A DNA stretch of 64,000 nucleotides from an uncultured Bacilli bacterium (GTDB lineage Bacteria; Bacillota_I; Bacilli_A; RF39; UBA660): contig CALVKK010000001.1 in the NCBI GenBank assembly GCA_944332645.1, forward strand, positions 1-64,000, in the 5' to 3' direction. Positions 41,633 through 49,232 of this stretch are shown piece by piece. The notes under the pieces were generated by a model that did no database searches, was not told the DNA's origin, and saw nothing but the letters and a program-made list of their open reading frames with translations. The position numbers were made by a program, and so were the translations under genes. Each line of letters begins with the position of its first letter. The stretch's first letter is position 1.

Positions 41633-41659
41633 CAGTTAGTTTTTTCTAACTGTTTTTTT
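41633..41659 (+). terminator. Terminator of the DUF2188 gene
   Basis: CAGTTAG/CTAACTG stem, 6-T loop, seven T after. The stop codon of the converging 55-residue gene is in the downstream arm. Confidence 0.85.
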
Positions 41660-41813
41660 CTTTTACTCTAACTATATAAGGTTTAATAATATCAACATAT
41701 TCTTGAGTAAATTCAACTATTATTTCTTTAGTTTCTTCATTTTGAATAATTACATATTCTATATTTTTGTTTAAAATATTATTGCATTTTTCTTCTTTTT
41801 GACATTCTTTCAT
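41646..41813 (-). CDS. 55-residue protein downstream of cro-like gene
   Basis: MKECQKEEKCNNILNKNIEY then IEYVIIQNEETKEIIVEF; acidic. The start is 5 nt after the stop of the Cro-like gene with the AGGAG site inside its end, so they form a two-gene unit. Not recognised. Confidence 0.6.
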   Translation of the reverse strand: MKECQKEEKCNNILNKNIEYVIIQNEETKEIIVEFTQEYVDIIKPYIVRVKEKNS

Positions 41814-41818
41814 CTTAT

Positions 41819-42064
41819 CTACTCCTGTTCGTTGTTTTTCTGCTTATTCGCATATATTTTTCTAAAAAAAATGTCAAAATCTTCGTTATATACTAGCAAA
41901 ATTTTTTCTAATATATCGATTTGCATAGAAACCTGATTATTCTCATATCTACAAAGTGTATCTTTATTAATACCAGCCTTTTCGGCTACAATTTCAATAG
42001 ACATTTTTTCTTTAGCTCTAATAGAACGAAGTTCATCAGCTATTAATTCTCTAGTATTTTTCAA
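41819..42064 (-). CDS. Cro-like XRE-family regulator
   Basis: 81 residues, TTG start at 42064 behind AGGAGGGAT. HTH: MSIEIVAEKAGINKDTLCRYENNQ. Divergent from the S24 repressor across shared operators, the standard position of Cro. It would shut off repressor synthesis and open the lytic programme. Confidence 0.8.
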   Translation of the reverse strand: MKNTRELIADELRSIRAKEKMSIEIVAEKAGINKDTLCRYENNQVSMQIDILEKILLVYNEDFDIFFRKIYANKQKNNEQE

Positions 42065-42087
42065 CTTTATCCCTCCTAACTACCTAC

Positions 42088-42116
42088 ATTATACTATGCT
42101 TATTTGCAGAAGTCAA
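42088..42116 (-). promoter_or_regulatory. Early (lytic) promoter with operator O1
   Basis: -35 TTGACT (42111-42116), 17-nt spacer, -10 TATAAT (42088-42093). Operator TGCTTATTTGCA (42097-42108) fills the spacer, so a bound repressor excludes RNA polymerase. Confidence 0.82.
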
Positions 42117-42125
42117 TACTTTTTA

Positions 42126-42137
42126 TGCAAATAAGCA
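42126..42137. promoter_or_regulatory. Operator O2 of the lysis-lysogeny switch
   Basis: TGCAAATAAGCA is the exact reverse complement of O1 (42097-42108); centre spacing is 29 bp. It lies between the two divergent promoters, 10 bp from the -35 of the repressor promoter. Confidence 0.75.
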
Positions 42138-42146
42138 TAATTTTTA

Positions 42147-42175
42147 TTGCTTTTTTAAAAAAAATAATATATAAT
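42147..42175 (+). promoter_or_regulatory. Repressor promoter
   Basis: -35 TTGCTT (42147-42152), 17-nt spacer, -10 TATAAT (42170-42175). Transcription would start at about 42182, at the edge of the AAAGGAGG ribosome site. Confidence 0.7.
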
Positions 42176-42197
42176 CAATATGAAAGGAGGAATTACT

Positions 42198-42836
42198 ATG
42201 CCTAATTTCTTTTCTTCAAACCTTAAATTTTTAAGAGAAAAAAAAGGATTATCACAAAATAAGTTGGCTGAAAAGGTAGGTGTAAATCAAACCACAATTG
42301 CAAGATGGGAAACAGAAGAAATTAAACCATCTATTGACAATGTAGAACAAATTGCTAACGCATTAAATATTGGGCTACCTGAATTACTTATTTCAGACTT
42401 AAGGTTCGATAATGCTGATGTTGTAGACATACCATCAAATACTATAAAAATACCAGTTTTAGGTGTAATTAAGGCCGGAATACCTATAGAAGCCCAACAA
42501 GATATAATAGATTATGTTGAGATACCTAAAGATTGGACTAAAGGCGGTAAAGAATACTACGGACTAAAAATTAGTGGTGATAGTATGTACCCCAAATATG
42601 ATAATGATGATATAGTAATTTTCTTAAAAACAAATGAAGTCATAAGTGGTAAGGACTGCGCTGTTATGGTCAATGGATTTGATGCTACATTTAAAAAGGT
42701 ATTATTTCAAAATGATAGTATAGTATTGCAGCCATACAATAGCAACTACCAAGTACAAATATTTAATAAAGAACAAATAGAACAATTACCAGTTAAAATA
42801 ATCGGAATAGCAAAAGAGAAAAGGACAAAATTATAA
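42198..42836 (+). CDS. CI-like prophage repressor with S24 autoprotease
   Basis: 212 residues from ATG 42198 (AAAGGAGG site; a frame start at 42180 would include that site). N-terminal XRE HTH (LSQNKLAEKVGVNQTTIARW). The cleavage site is probably Ala-Gly in VIKAGIPI; the S24 domain has the Ser in ISGDSMYP and the Lys in FKKVL. Maintains lysogeny and should be destroyed by RecA-stimulated self-cleavage after DNA damage, so the prophage looks SOS-inducible. Confidence 0.92.
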   Translation: MPNFFSSNLKFLREKKGLSQNKLAEKVGVNQTTIARWETEEIKPSIDNVEQIANALNIGLPELLISDLRFDNADVVDIPSNTIKIPVLGVIKAGIPIEAQQDIIDYVEIPKDWTKGGKEYYGLKISGDSMYPKYDNDDIVIFLKTNEVISGKDCAVMVNGFDATFKKVLFQNDSIVLQPYNSNYQVQIFNKEQIEQLPVKIIGIAKEKRTKL

Positions 42837-42890
42837 ACATGATGATGAAGCAAATAGATATATTAAATTCCTATTAGAAAATAAAATTGA

Positions 42891-42920
42891 TTAAAAATAC
42901 GCTAGTACAGGTATTTTTAA
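42891..42920 (+). promoter_or_regulatory. Leader hairpin 1 (conserved loop GCTAGTACAG)
   Basis: Perfect 10-bp stem TTAAAAATAC/GTATTTTTAA with a 10-nt loop. A TAAAAT box at 42882-42887 lies just upstream, so the hairpin would be at the 5' end of the transcript. Same design as the element at 43409-43436. Confidence 0.6.
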
Positions 42921-42949
42921 AATAGATGTATGATTGGAGGTGTATTTTT

Positions 42950-43318
42950 ATGATATTTATTTTGGATTTTTTTATTACAATGAGTTGTTATATGGTTTAT
43001 CCTTTGGTAAAATTCGTTGTCTTAAACAAAGATGTGGAATTTACAACAAAAGATGTAAACAAAACCTGTATTATAAATAGTATTGTATGGGCTATAATAT
43101 TCTTAATTATAGGAATTAATATAATTCCAAATTACGAGCCTAACTTTGCACCTGCAATGATATGGTATTGTATTAATTACAGCATTTATTATCTAAAATA
43201 TCGCAATGAAGATAATGTAAAAATTTTCGATAATAGAACTAAAAAATTAGCAATTTTAGCACTTGTTTTGGTAATCATTGTTATACTAATATATGCATCT
43301 ATATTTAAAAATATCTAA
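42950..43318 (+). CDS. Polytopic membrane protein of the lysogenic cargo
   Basis: 122 residues from ATG 42950 (GGAGGTG site). Four hydrophobic segments (FILDFFITMSCYMVYPLV; INSIVWAIIFLIIGINII; APAMIWYCINYSIYYL; LAILALVLVIIVILIYASIF). No family recognised. Between repressor and integrase, transcribed in the lysogen, so a superinfection-exclusion or other conversion role is possible. Confidence 0.65.
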   Translation: MIFILDFFITMSCYMVYPLVKFVVLNKDVEFTTKDVNKTCIINSIVWAIIFLIIGINIIPNYEPNFAPAMIWYCINYSIYYLKYRNEDNVKIFDNRTKKLAILALVLVIIVILIYASIFKNI

Positions 43319-43398
43319 TTGGCTTAGTAAACATTTTAACACATATATATAGTAGTGTCTCTAATAAGTATTATTATTTCAATATTTAATTACAATGA

Positions 43399-43404
43399 TA
43401 TAAT
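43399..43404 (+). promoter_or_regulatory. Extended -10 of the lipoprotein gene
   Basis: TGATATAAT with hexamer at 43399-43404; no convincing -35. Predicted start near 43411, at the base of leader hairpin 2. Confidence 0.5.
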
Positions 43405-43408
43405 TAGC

Positions 43409-43436
43409 TTAAAACTTGCTAGTACGGGAGTTTTAA
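43409..43436 (+). promoter_or_regulatory. Leader hairpin 2 (conserved loop GCTAGTACGG)
   Basis: Stem TTAAAACT/AGTTTTAA plus a T-G closing pair, 10-nt loop at 43418-43427. Loop is 9/10 identical to hairpin 1 while the top of the stem differs with pairing kept. Both are followed by TTTTAAAATAGATGT and an AGGTGTATT ribosome site. Confidence 0.65.
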
Positions 43437-43464
43437 AATAGATGTTAGATAGGAGGTGTATTAA

Positions 43465-43986
43465 GTGAAAAAATTACTAATGATTGGTTTAACTATGGTT
43501 TTACTTGCTGGAATTACAGGTTGTACAGAAACTGTTTCTCAAGATGAGTCTGGAAACGAAAAAAAAGAATTTACTTTAACAGAAACAGCTATAGTAAATG
43601 ATACAAAAATAAAAATAAATTCTGTTACAAAATTAGAAAGAGAATGTTCTTGGGAGTATGACGGAGAATGTCAAAGCTATACAGAGCCTGAAAATGATTA
43701 TTTTTTAGTTATTGATTTAACAATAGAAAATAACGGTTCTGAAGAGTTAAACATATCTTCTATGATGAGTTTTGATTTAAAAGACTCAAACGGAGAAAGA
43801 GGAAAATATGCTTTATTAACTGAAGCTATTTCTAGCCAATTAGATGGCTCCATAATGTCTGGTGATTTATTAAAAGGGCAAATCGCTTATGATGTTAAAG
43901 ATTCAGATACATTTAATTTTTACTATTTAGATAGTCTATTGGATGATCAAATTAAATTTGTTATCAATAAATCTGATATGCAATAA
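43465..43986 (+). CDS. DUF4352-like lipoprotein (possible superinfection exclusion)
   Basis: 173 residues, GTG start after AGGAGGTG. Signal peptide with lipobox ITGC, so Cys20 is lipidated. The mature part (VNDTKIKINSVTKLERECSW; YFLVIDLTIENNGSEELNIS) is the immunoglobulin-like DUF4352/telokin-like domain. Prophage lipoproteins with such domains can block DNA injection by related phages (for example Ltp of TP-J34); the role here is inferred from context. Confidence 0.78.
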   Translation: MKKLLMIGLTMVLLAGITGCTETVSQDESGNEKKEFTLTETAIVNDTKIKINSVTKLERECSWEYDGECQSYTEPENDYFLVIDLTIENNGSEELNISSMMSFDLKDSNGERGKYALLTEAISSQLDGSIMSGDLLKGQIAYDVKDSDTFNFYYLDSLLDDQIKFVINKSDMQ

Positions 43987-43994
43987 AATTGTAT

Positions 43995-44019
43995 AAAAAA
44001 ACTACCGCGGCAACGGTAG
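43995..44019 (-). terminator. Hairpin with T-tract, minus strand
   Basis: CTACCG/CGGTAG stem, 6-nt loop, seven T on the minus strand. It would stop antisense transcription coming from the integrase side; it may also end the lipoprotein mRNA weakly. Confidence 0.5.
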
Positions 44020-44037
44020 CAACGAAAACAAGTCTGC

Positions 44038-44067
44038 ATAATTGTACGTGTTTTCATGTACAATTAT
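44038..44067. promoter_or_regulatory. 13-bp palindrome upstream of the integrase gene
   Basis: Arms 44038-44050 and 44055-44067 pair throughout (one G-T) around TTTT. It lies 33 nt before the integrase start and overlaps its probable promoter region; operator or RNA hairpin controlling integrase. Confidence 0.5.
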
Positions 44068-44099
44068 AGCATAAAATTTAGTAAAAAGGAAGTGCTATA

Positions 44100-45617
44100 A
44101 TGAAGAATCAGGTTATAAATGAATTTAAAGAATGGCTTAAATCACAAAAATTTAATAATACAATATATGAAAAAATTGCTGGAGCATATATAAGAATTTC
44201 AACTGATAAACAAGATGAATATTCTCCAATTTCGCAATTAAAAGCAATTTGGGAGTATTGTGAAAGAAATAATATGTATTTAAATATTGATTATATTTTT
44301 ATAGAAGATGAGGGAATATCGGGGAAAAACGCACTTAAACGAACTGAATTCCAAAATATGATTGCTACTGCAAAAGCCGATAAAAAACCTTTTGACACAA
44401 TTGTTTTATGGAAATTCAGCCGATTTGCTCGTAATCAAGAAGAAAGTATCGTATATAAATCTCTATTAAGAAAGAAACACAATATAAATATTATATCAGT
44501 TTCTGAACCACTTCCTACAGGTCCATTTGGCGGGCTTATAGAGCGAATTATCGAATGGTTTGATGAATATTACCTTGTAAACCTTTCGGGCGAAGTAAAG
44601 CGTGGAATGACTGAAAAAGCACTAAAGGGAGGACTGCAATCAACTCCAGCTTTTGGATACGATGTTGATAAGCAAAATAACATTCTTGTAGTAAATGAAA
44701 GTGAATCTCAAATTGTAAAATTTATTTATGAAGAATTTACTATTAAAAACAAATCTATGTTAGATATTGCAAAACAATTATATAAAATGAATATAAAGAC
44801 AAAAAAAGGAAAAAGATTTGAAGCAAGAACAATTTATTATATTTTAGCTAATCCTGTTTATATAGGTAAATTAAGATGGACACCAACGGGTAAAACAAAA
44901 TGGGATTTCAACAATGAAGAAAGTATAATAGTTAATGGAAAACATGAAGCTATAATTTCAAATGAATTATTTGAAAGAACACAAAATATTTTAAAAACTA
45001 GAATTAGAAAACCATATCAACGAATTGACAGTGAAGTTAATTATTGGTTGCGTGGTATTATAAGATGTAAAGAATGTGGTCATACATTAATAAAACACAA
45101 TAGAAAGAAATTAAGATGTAATGGATACAATCACGGACAATGTTCTAATCAAACTACATTAGTAATGAGCGAAGTTGAAAATTTAGTTATACAACAAATA
45201 AAAAGAGATTTTAGTACTGGAATAATAAGTAATATTGTGGAAAAATCAAAAACCGAAAAAAAGGTAGACACAAAGTCAATAATTTTAAATCAAATTAAAA
45301 TGAATGAATTAAAACTAAATAGAGCTAAAGAAGCTTACCAAAGTGGAGTTGACAGTTTAGAGGAATATAAAGAAAATAAAATAAAAATAGAAAAAGAACA
45401 ACAATATTTAAAATCACAGCTAAATGAATTTTCGAATAATAACGAAAGTAATTTAGACGATCATAAAAAAGAAATAATTGAAAATGGAAAAAAAGTTTAC
45501 GAAATTCTATTAAATGAAAACATCTCAATAAGAGAAAAAAATGACATACTACATCAACTAATTAATAAAATAGAATTTAACGAAAACACTTATGAATTAA
45601 CGATTTTTTACAATTAG
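44100..45617 (+). CDS. int: Large serine integrase
   Basis: 505 residues. Catalytic domain with YIRISTDKQ (nucleophile Ser34), IEDEGISGKNALKRTEF and VLWKFSRFARNQEE; recombinase domain starting KGGLQSTPAFGYDVDKQNNI; zinc ribbon CKECGHTLIKHNRKKLRCNG with the fourth Cys in HGQCSNQ; then a long coiled coil (about 385-475), the directionality module. It integrates phage DNA at cotJC. The stop codon TAG touches the attP palindrome. AAGGAAGTG site. Confidence 0.95.
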   Translation: MKNQVINEFKEWLKSQKFNNTIYEKIAGAYIRISTDKQDEYSPISQLKAIWEYCERNNMYLNIDYIFIEDEGISGKNALKRTEFQNMIATAKADKKPFDTIVLWKFSRFARNQEESIVYKSLLRKKHNINIISVSEPLPTGPFGGLIERIIEWFDEYYLVNLSGEVKRGMTEKALKGGLQSTPAFGYDVDKQNNILVVNESESQIVKFIYEEFTIKNKSMLDIAKQLYKMNIKTKKGKRFEARTIYYILANPVYIGKLRWTPTGKTKWDFNNEESIIVNGKHEAIISNELFERTQNILKTRIRKPYQRIDSEVNYWLRGIIRCKECGHTLIKHNRKKLRCNGYNHGQCSNQTTLVMSEVENLVIQQIKRDFSTGIISNIVEKSKTEKKVDTKSIILNQIKMNELKLNRAKEAYQSGVDSLEEYKENKIKIEKEQQYLKSQLNEFSNNNESNLDDHKKEIIENGKKVYEILLNENISIREKNDILHQLINKIEFNENTYELTIFYN

Positions 45618-45656
45618 TCTCTTTTGAAGTATGGTGGACCTTATCTCAAAAGAGAC
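45617..45656. other. attP-like site at the junction of the two prophage copies
   Basis: Perfect 11-bp inverted repeats GTCTCTTTTGA (45617-45627) and TCAAAAGAGAC (45646-45656) flank an 18-bp core whose central dinucleotide is GG (45636-45637). This is the geometry of serine-integrase attP sites. It joins the right end of copy 1 to the left end of copy 2. Confidence 0.85.
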
Positions 45657-45674
45657 AAATTATTTTTCCCGCAC

Positions 45675-45700
45675 AAAAAAAGAACCAGCACTAAGCTGGT
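45675..45700 (-). terminator. Late-operon terminator, copy 2
   Basis: Same ACCAGC/GCTGGT hairpin with T-tract as at 9510-9535. Confidence 0.85.
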
Positions 45701-46500
45701 ATTTCTAATACTTGTCCTGTTATGATTACATCAGGATCCTTAATATTGTTTAACTTTACTAATTCATCTACTGTTGTGTTGTATTTTTTTGCTATTTTAT
45801 ATAATGTGTCGCCTTTTTTGACTTTGTAAGTTGTATAATCTTGTTCAGCTGATATACATTCATTACATAATACCCAGGAAAAAATCTCTTTTAATAACAA
45901 ATTCCCTTTGCTATCAATTTCTTGAATAGTATAGGTTTTATTTTTAACGGAATCAGGTATTTTTAAGCCTTTATTGTTCCCTTGATAAACAGTAGCACTA
46001 CTCTTTAAAATAACCTTATTTCCTACCTCAAAATCGATTTTAGAAGGTATCTCAGTTTCTTCTTCTTCAAATTCAATAGGCAAATATATAAATCCTTGAA
46101 AATTTTTGTTATTTTTAGTGTCGTATCCTTTAGTCATATAAAAATTAGTTCCTTTGTAAGCACTATTCGAACATTCAAAACTATCTCCATTTATTTTTTC
46201 TACTATCGCCACATGACCTGCACCGTCACTGCTATTATGCGTTTTACCTGTTCTATAGCAAGCAATGGCTCCCAATTTTGGTGTTTGCCCCTTTTCTAAA
46301 TTCTTTGTACCATCGTACCAATTTTCTGCATTGCCATAGTATAAACCGTTAGGTATATACTCCAATAATTCTAATATACGACCATATGTATATGCAGTGC
46401 AATTCGGCATACCATATCCATTTTTGTAATATTCGTTTTTGTTGCTATAATAATTTTCATCGTTTTTGCTTGGTGCAGTTGTTCTTGGTATAAATTTCAT
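45691..46500 (-). CDS. Endolysin (CHAP-SH3-like-LysM), copy 2
   Basis: Identical to the protein at 9526-10335: CHAP domain with Cys34 and His96, SH3-like linker, LysM at the C-terminus. Here it lies directly beside the attP-like junction rather than host DNA. Confidence 0.92.
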   Translation of the reverse strand: MKFIPRTTAPSKNDENYYSNKNEYYKNGYGMPNCTAYTYGRILELLEYIPNGLYYGNAENWYDGTKNLEKGQTPKLGAIACYRTGKTHNSSDGAGHVAIVEKINGDSFECSNSAYKGTNFYMTKGYDTKNNKNFQGFIYLPIEFEEEETEIPSKIDFEVGNKVILKSSATVYQGNNKGLKIPDSVKNKTYTIQEIDSKGNLLLKEIFSWVLCNECISAEQDYTTYKVKKGDTLYKIAKKYNTTVDELVKLNNIKDPDVIITGQVLEIPA

Positions 46501-46513
46501 AAAATCACTCTCC

Positions 46514-46720
46514 TTATTTATTTTTATTATAATTAACGCTAGACACCCCGATAATTGTACCTAAAAATGTAATTACCGCTGTGCCAATAGTAATCACAGT
46601 GTCCGTAAAATTCCATTGTAATGTTGCCCCAATTACGCCAAATAATGTCAACAATGCAGGTAAAACAGTTATTACAATCCATTTTAAAATATCGTACATT
46701 TTATTACTCACCTTTTTCAC
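46514..46720 (-). CDS. Holin, copy 2
   Basis: Identical to 10349-10555; two-helix Dp-1-like holin with the same cluster of possible starts. Confidence 0.8.
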   Translation of the reverse strand: MKKVSNKMYDILKWIVITVLPALLTLFGVIGATLQWNFTDTVITIGTAVITFLGTIIGVSSVNYNKNK

Positions 46721-46721
46721 C

Positions 46722-47342
46722 TCATTTCATTAATTTTTCTAATTGTTCTTCAACAAAAAATTTTAATTTTAACACTTCTTGCTTATTTTTTTCTGTGATG
46801 TTATATTTGTTTTTTAAGTATTGTACTGCCAAAAATCCGATTGGTTCGCCATTTTTATTGTTTAGAATAACATCGTAAAACGAGTTTATTTCCATTTCTT
46901 TTTTCAACTGATATGTCGATGGCATTTCATCTTTAATTTCTTCAAGATTCCTAACTTCAAGAAACCCATCGTTCATTAGTTTACTAACAAATCTTGACAA
47001 GCAACTCAAAGGTATTGATTGTAAATAATTTTGTTTGTGGCTAACACCAGTTCGTATAACTTCGTAACTACAGCTAGTCTTCAATGCACTTCTTCCATTC
47101 GCATAATGACCACCATTATGAAAATCGTAAACTTGTACTCTATCAGCATTTAAAAATTCTTTTAAATCTTCCATCTTTGAGATAATAGAATCATCAATAT
47201 TAACTTGATTCTTTATTTTTTTTGGTAATGTATCTATTTCTTTTTTTGTGTTTTTATAAAGTTTTATAATAGCAACAATAATAGCACTAATTGCAAGGAT
47301 TAAAAGTGAGAAATCATTTAAAAAATTTGCAATATTATTCAT
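46722..47342 (-). CDS. Membrane-anchored GAF-like protein, copy 2
   Basis: Identical to 10557-11177; one transmembrane helix plus GAF-like domain, start at ATG 47342. Confidence 0.6.
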   Translation of the reverse strand: MNNIANFLNDFSLLILAISAIIVAIIKLYKNTKKEIDTLPKKIKNQVNIDDSIISKMEDLKEFLNADRVQVYDFHNGGHYANGRSALKTSCSYEVIRTGVSHKQNYLQSIPLSCLSRFVSKLMNDGFLEVRNLEEIKDEMPSTYQLKKEMEINSFYDVILNNKNGEPIGFLAVQYLKNKYNITEKNKQEVLKLKFFVEEQLEKLMK

Positions 47343-47356
47343 TAACTCACCTCTAT

Positions 47357-49222
47357 CTATTTCCAATTTCCAATAGCCAGCCATTCTAGATGACGTTGGA
47401 AATTTGGTGCTGTCCCATCTGTTTTTACATTATAAATAAAACCTGATGAATTAGTTTGAATTTGTGGTGTCGTTAATGTTGTTAATTGTGCAGAACCACC
47501 ATAACCAGCCCCACCAATATATCTAATTCCTGCTTGAATTCTAATATCGAGTATATCGCTATTTGAAAACGCCGTTGGAAAATTTAAATCGGCATAGGTT
47601 TGATCTGCCGGTGCTACTACAGTACCAAATTGTAACAAAAAGCCTTTTTTATATTTTATATAATTTCCATTAGAATTTTTATTTTGTTCAATAATAAAAT
47701 CATCTAATAATTCATCGTTTATATTTATATTCCCTTTAATTTTTATGTCTCCTAAAATTCTAACATAAGTTTCAGCAACTCTTATAATTGATTCACCTTT
47801 TTCAAGATTAAATGTTGTTATAACGCTCATCAATTTATCTGTCAAAATAAACTCAAAATCATATTGTTTTTGGTAATTAAATGAACTGCCTAAACTTCCG
47901 TTAAAGCTAAAATTGTTTTCATTTGTTGTTAAAGTAATTGTTTGATAATCTCCGTATTCTCCACCTTTTTCTTTATAGCGATATTTAAATTCTAATGTGT
48001 TTGAAGTAGCACCAAATGAAGAATTAAACCAAACACCAGTTAAATCAGCGTTTATCGTATTAGATGTCGTTTCAGGTCGACTTAAAGTAAACTTACTGAA
48101 ATTAGGCTTAATATACTCAATATATTTCCCTAGAGCATTTAAATCATATTCTTCCTCGCCTACCCAATTACGACTATCTTTTGCCGACACAGTTACGATA
48201 TTACTATCTATACCACTGTTGAACGTTGTTTCTTGAGCTGTCGAACTTGAATTGCCCCAAACCGTAGAATAACTTGAAATATCGGCTTGCTGTTGAGCCT
48301 GAGCAGTTATTGTTACTTTTGGTTTTGAAATATATTTAATTATTTTGGAACCATCGCCAGTTAGTGCGATTGTAGTAGCATTAGTATCCACAACTGTTGC
48401 CGACACAATAGGTGGGGTCTCTTCTATGTTCAAAGTCAAATCATAGGATTTTTGACCAATTTGTGTATTTCCAGAATATGTATACGCATATAAAATCCCT
48501 AAAACACTCGTAGACGTTTTATTTTTAGAAAGAATTGTTGTTAATTTTTCTGTTGAAATTGTGTAACTTATATTTTTGTTGGCGGTTTTATTTGCGATTT
48601 CTTCTGTGGTTACTGTTCCATCGGTATTTACTGCATTATAAATTAATGTTGTTGTAAAAGAATCATCGGTTTTGTTGATCGCTATATTAATTGGATCGTC
48701 AATGTACGTTTTTGAAATAACAACCGTATTTGCTCTTGCTATAGCTGGTAATTCTAAATCAATATCAACAACCCAATCTCTTCCTGAAGCACTATTGTGA
48801 AATGGTATTAAAGCATAAATTGGTATTGTTTTAGTACCATCGTCTTCATGTTTAATCGTAAAATCATAAACGTAAGCACCATCAACTAAGTAAGCACCAT
48901 CAACTAAACTGCCACTACCACTACCACTTGCTCTTTTAAACGGATAATTATCAGTTAAATAAAATTTATCATCAATAGTTGCTTGTCTAAAATCGTAAGA
49001 AGTTTTTGAAGTTTTTGTCGAATTGTCAGCTTTCACAGTTAAGGTCTGATTATTTAAATTATAAGTACTACCAGATAATTTTAAACCCCACGGTCTAATT
49101 CTTACCAAAGATGTATTGTTGATTTGATTTTGGCTGACAACCATTACATCAATTCCTGATTCATGAGAAAATGTAGACGTTTCTGGTGTCCCAGTATACG
49201 AATACCATTCACCTATATTCAT
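47357..49222 (-). CDS. Receptor-binding / tail tip protein, copy 2
   Basis: Identical to 11192-13057, including the doubled LVDGAY. The lack of divergence in a gene type that usually changes fast argues for a recent duplication. Confidence 0.7.
   Translation of the reverse strand: MNIGEWYSYTGTPETSTFSHESGIDVMVVSQNQINNTSLVRIRPWGLKLSGSTYNLNNQTLTVKADNSTKTSKTSYDFRQATIDDKFYLTDNYPFKRASGSGSGSLVDGAYLVDGAYVYDFTIKHEDDGTKTIPIYALIPFHNSASGRDWVVDIDLELPAIARANTVVISKTYIDDPINIAINKTDDSFTTTLIYNAVNTDGTVTTEEIANKTANKNISYTISTEKLTTILSKNKTSTSVLGILYAYTYSGNTQIGQKSYDLTLNIEETPPIVSATVVDTNATTIALTGDGSKIIKYISKPKVTITAQAQQQADISSYSTVWGNSSSTAQETTFNSGIDSNIVTVSAKDSRNWVGEEEYDLNALGKYIEYIKPNFSKFTLSRPETTSNTINADLTGVWFNSSFGATSNTLEFKYRYKEKGGEYGDYQTITLTTNENNFSFNGSLGSSFNYQKQYDFEFILTDKLMSVITTFNLEKGESIIRVAETYVRILGDIKIKGNININDELLDDFIIEQNKNSNGNYIKYKKGFLLQFGTVVAPADQTYADLNFPTAFSNSDILDIRIQAGIRYIGGAGYGGSAQLTTLTTPQIQTNSSGFIYNVKTDGTAPNFQRHLEWLAIGNWK
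48872..48907. repeat. Tandem 18-bp repeat, copy 2
   Basis: Same two-unit repeat as at 12707-12742. Confidence 0.85.
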
Positions 49223-49232
49223 AATTCACCTC

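Larger units (their letters stand above)
9463..45627. mobile_element. Complete 36,165-bp temperate prophage, copy 1 (podovirus-like)
   Basis: Bounded by attL at 9463 and by the intact attP-like junction at 45628. It contains one ordered set of modules: lysis, tail/ejection, capsid and packaging on the minus strand; RNA-related, DNA-modification, recombination and replication genes; a divergent repressor/Cro switch; and cargo genes plus a large serine integrase on the + strand. No reading frame in it looks broken, so it could be an active phage. Absence of tape-measure, tube and sheath genes, with P22-like portal, adaptor and nozzle genes, suggests a short tail. Confidence 0.92.

Noticed and set aside
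44070..44077. CATAAAAT before the integrase as a SigE -10 box
   Set aside because: It resembles CATACAAT, which would support mother-cell excision, but there is no matching -35 at the right spacing, and the region is so AT-rich that chance matches are common.
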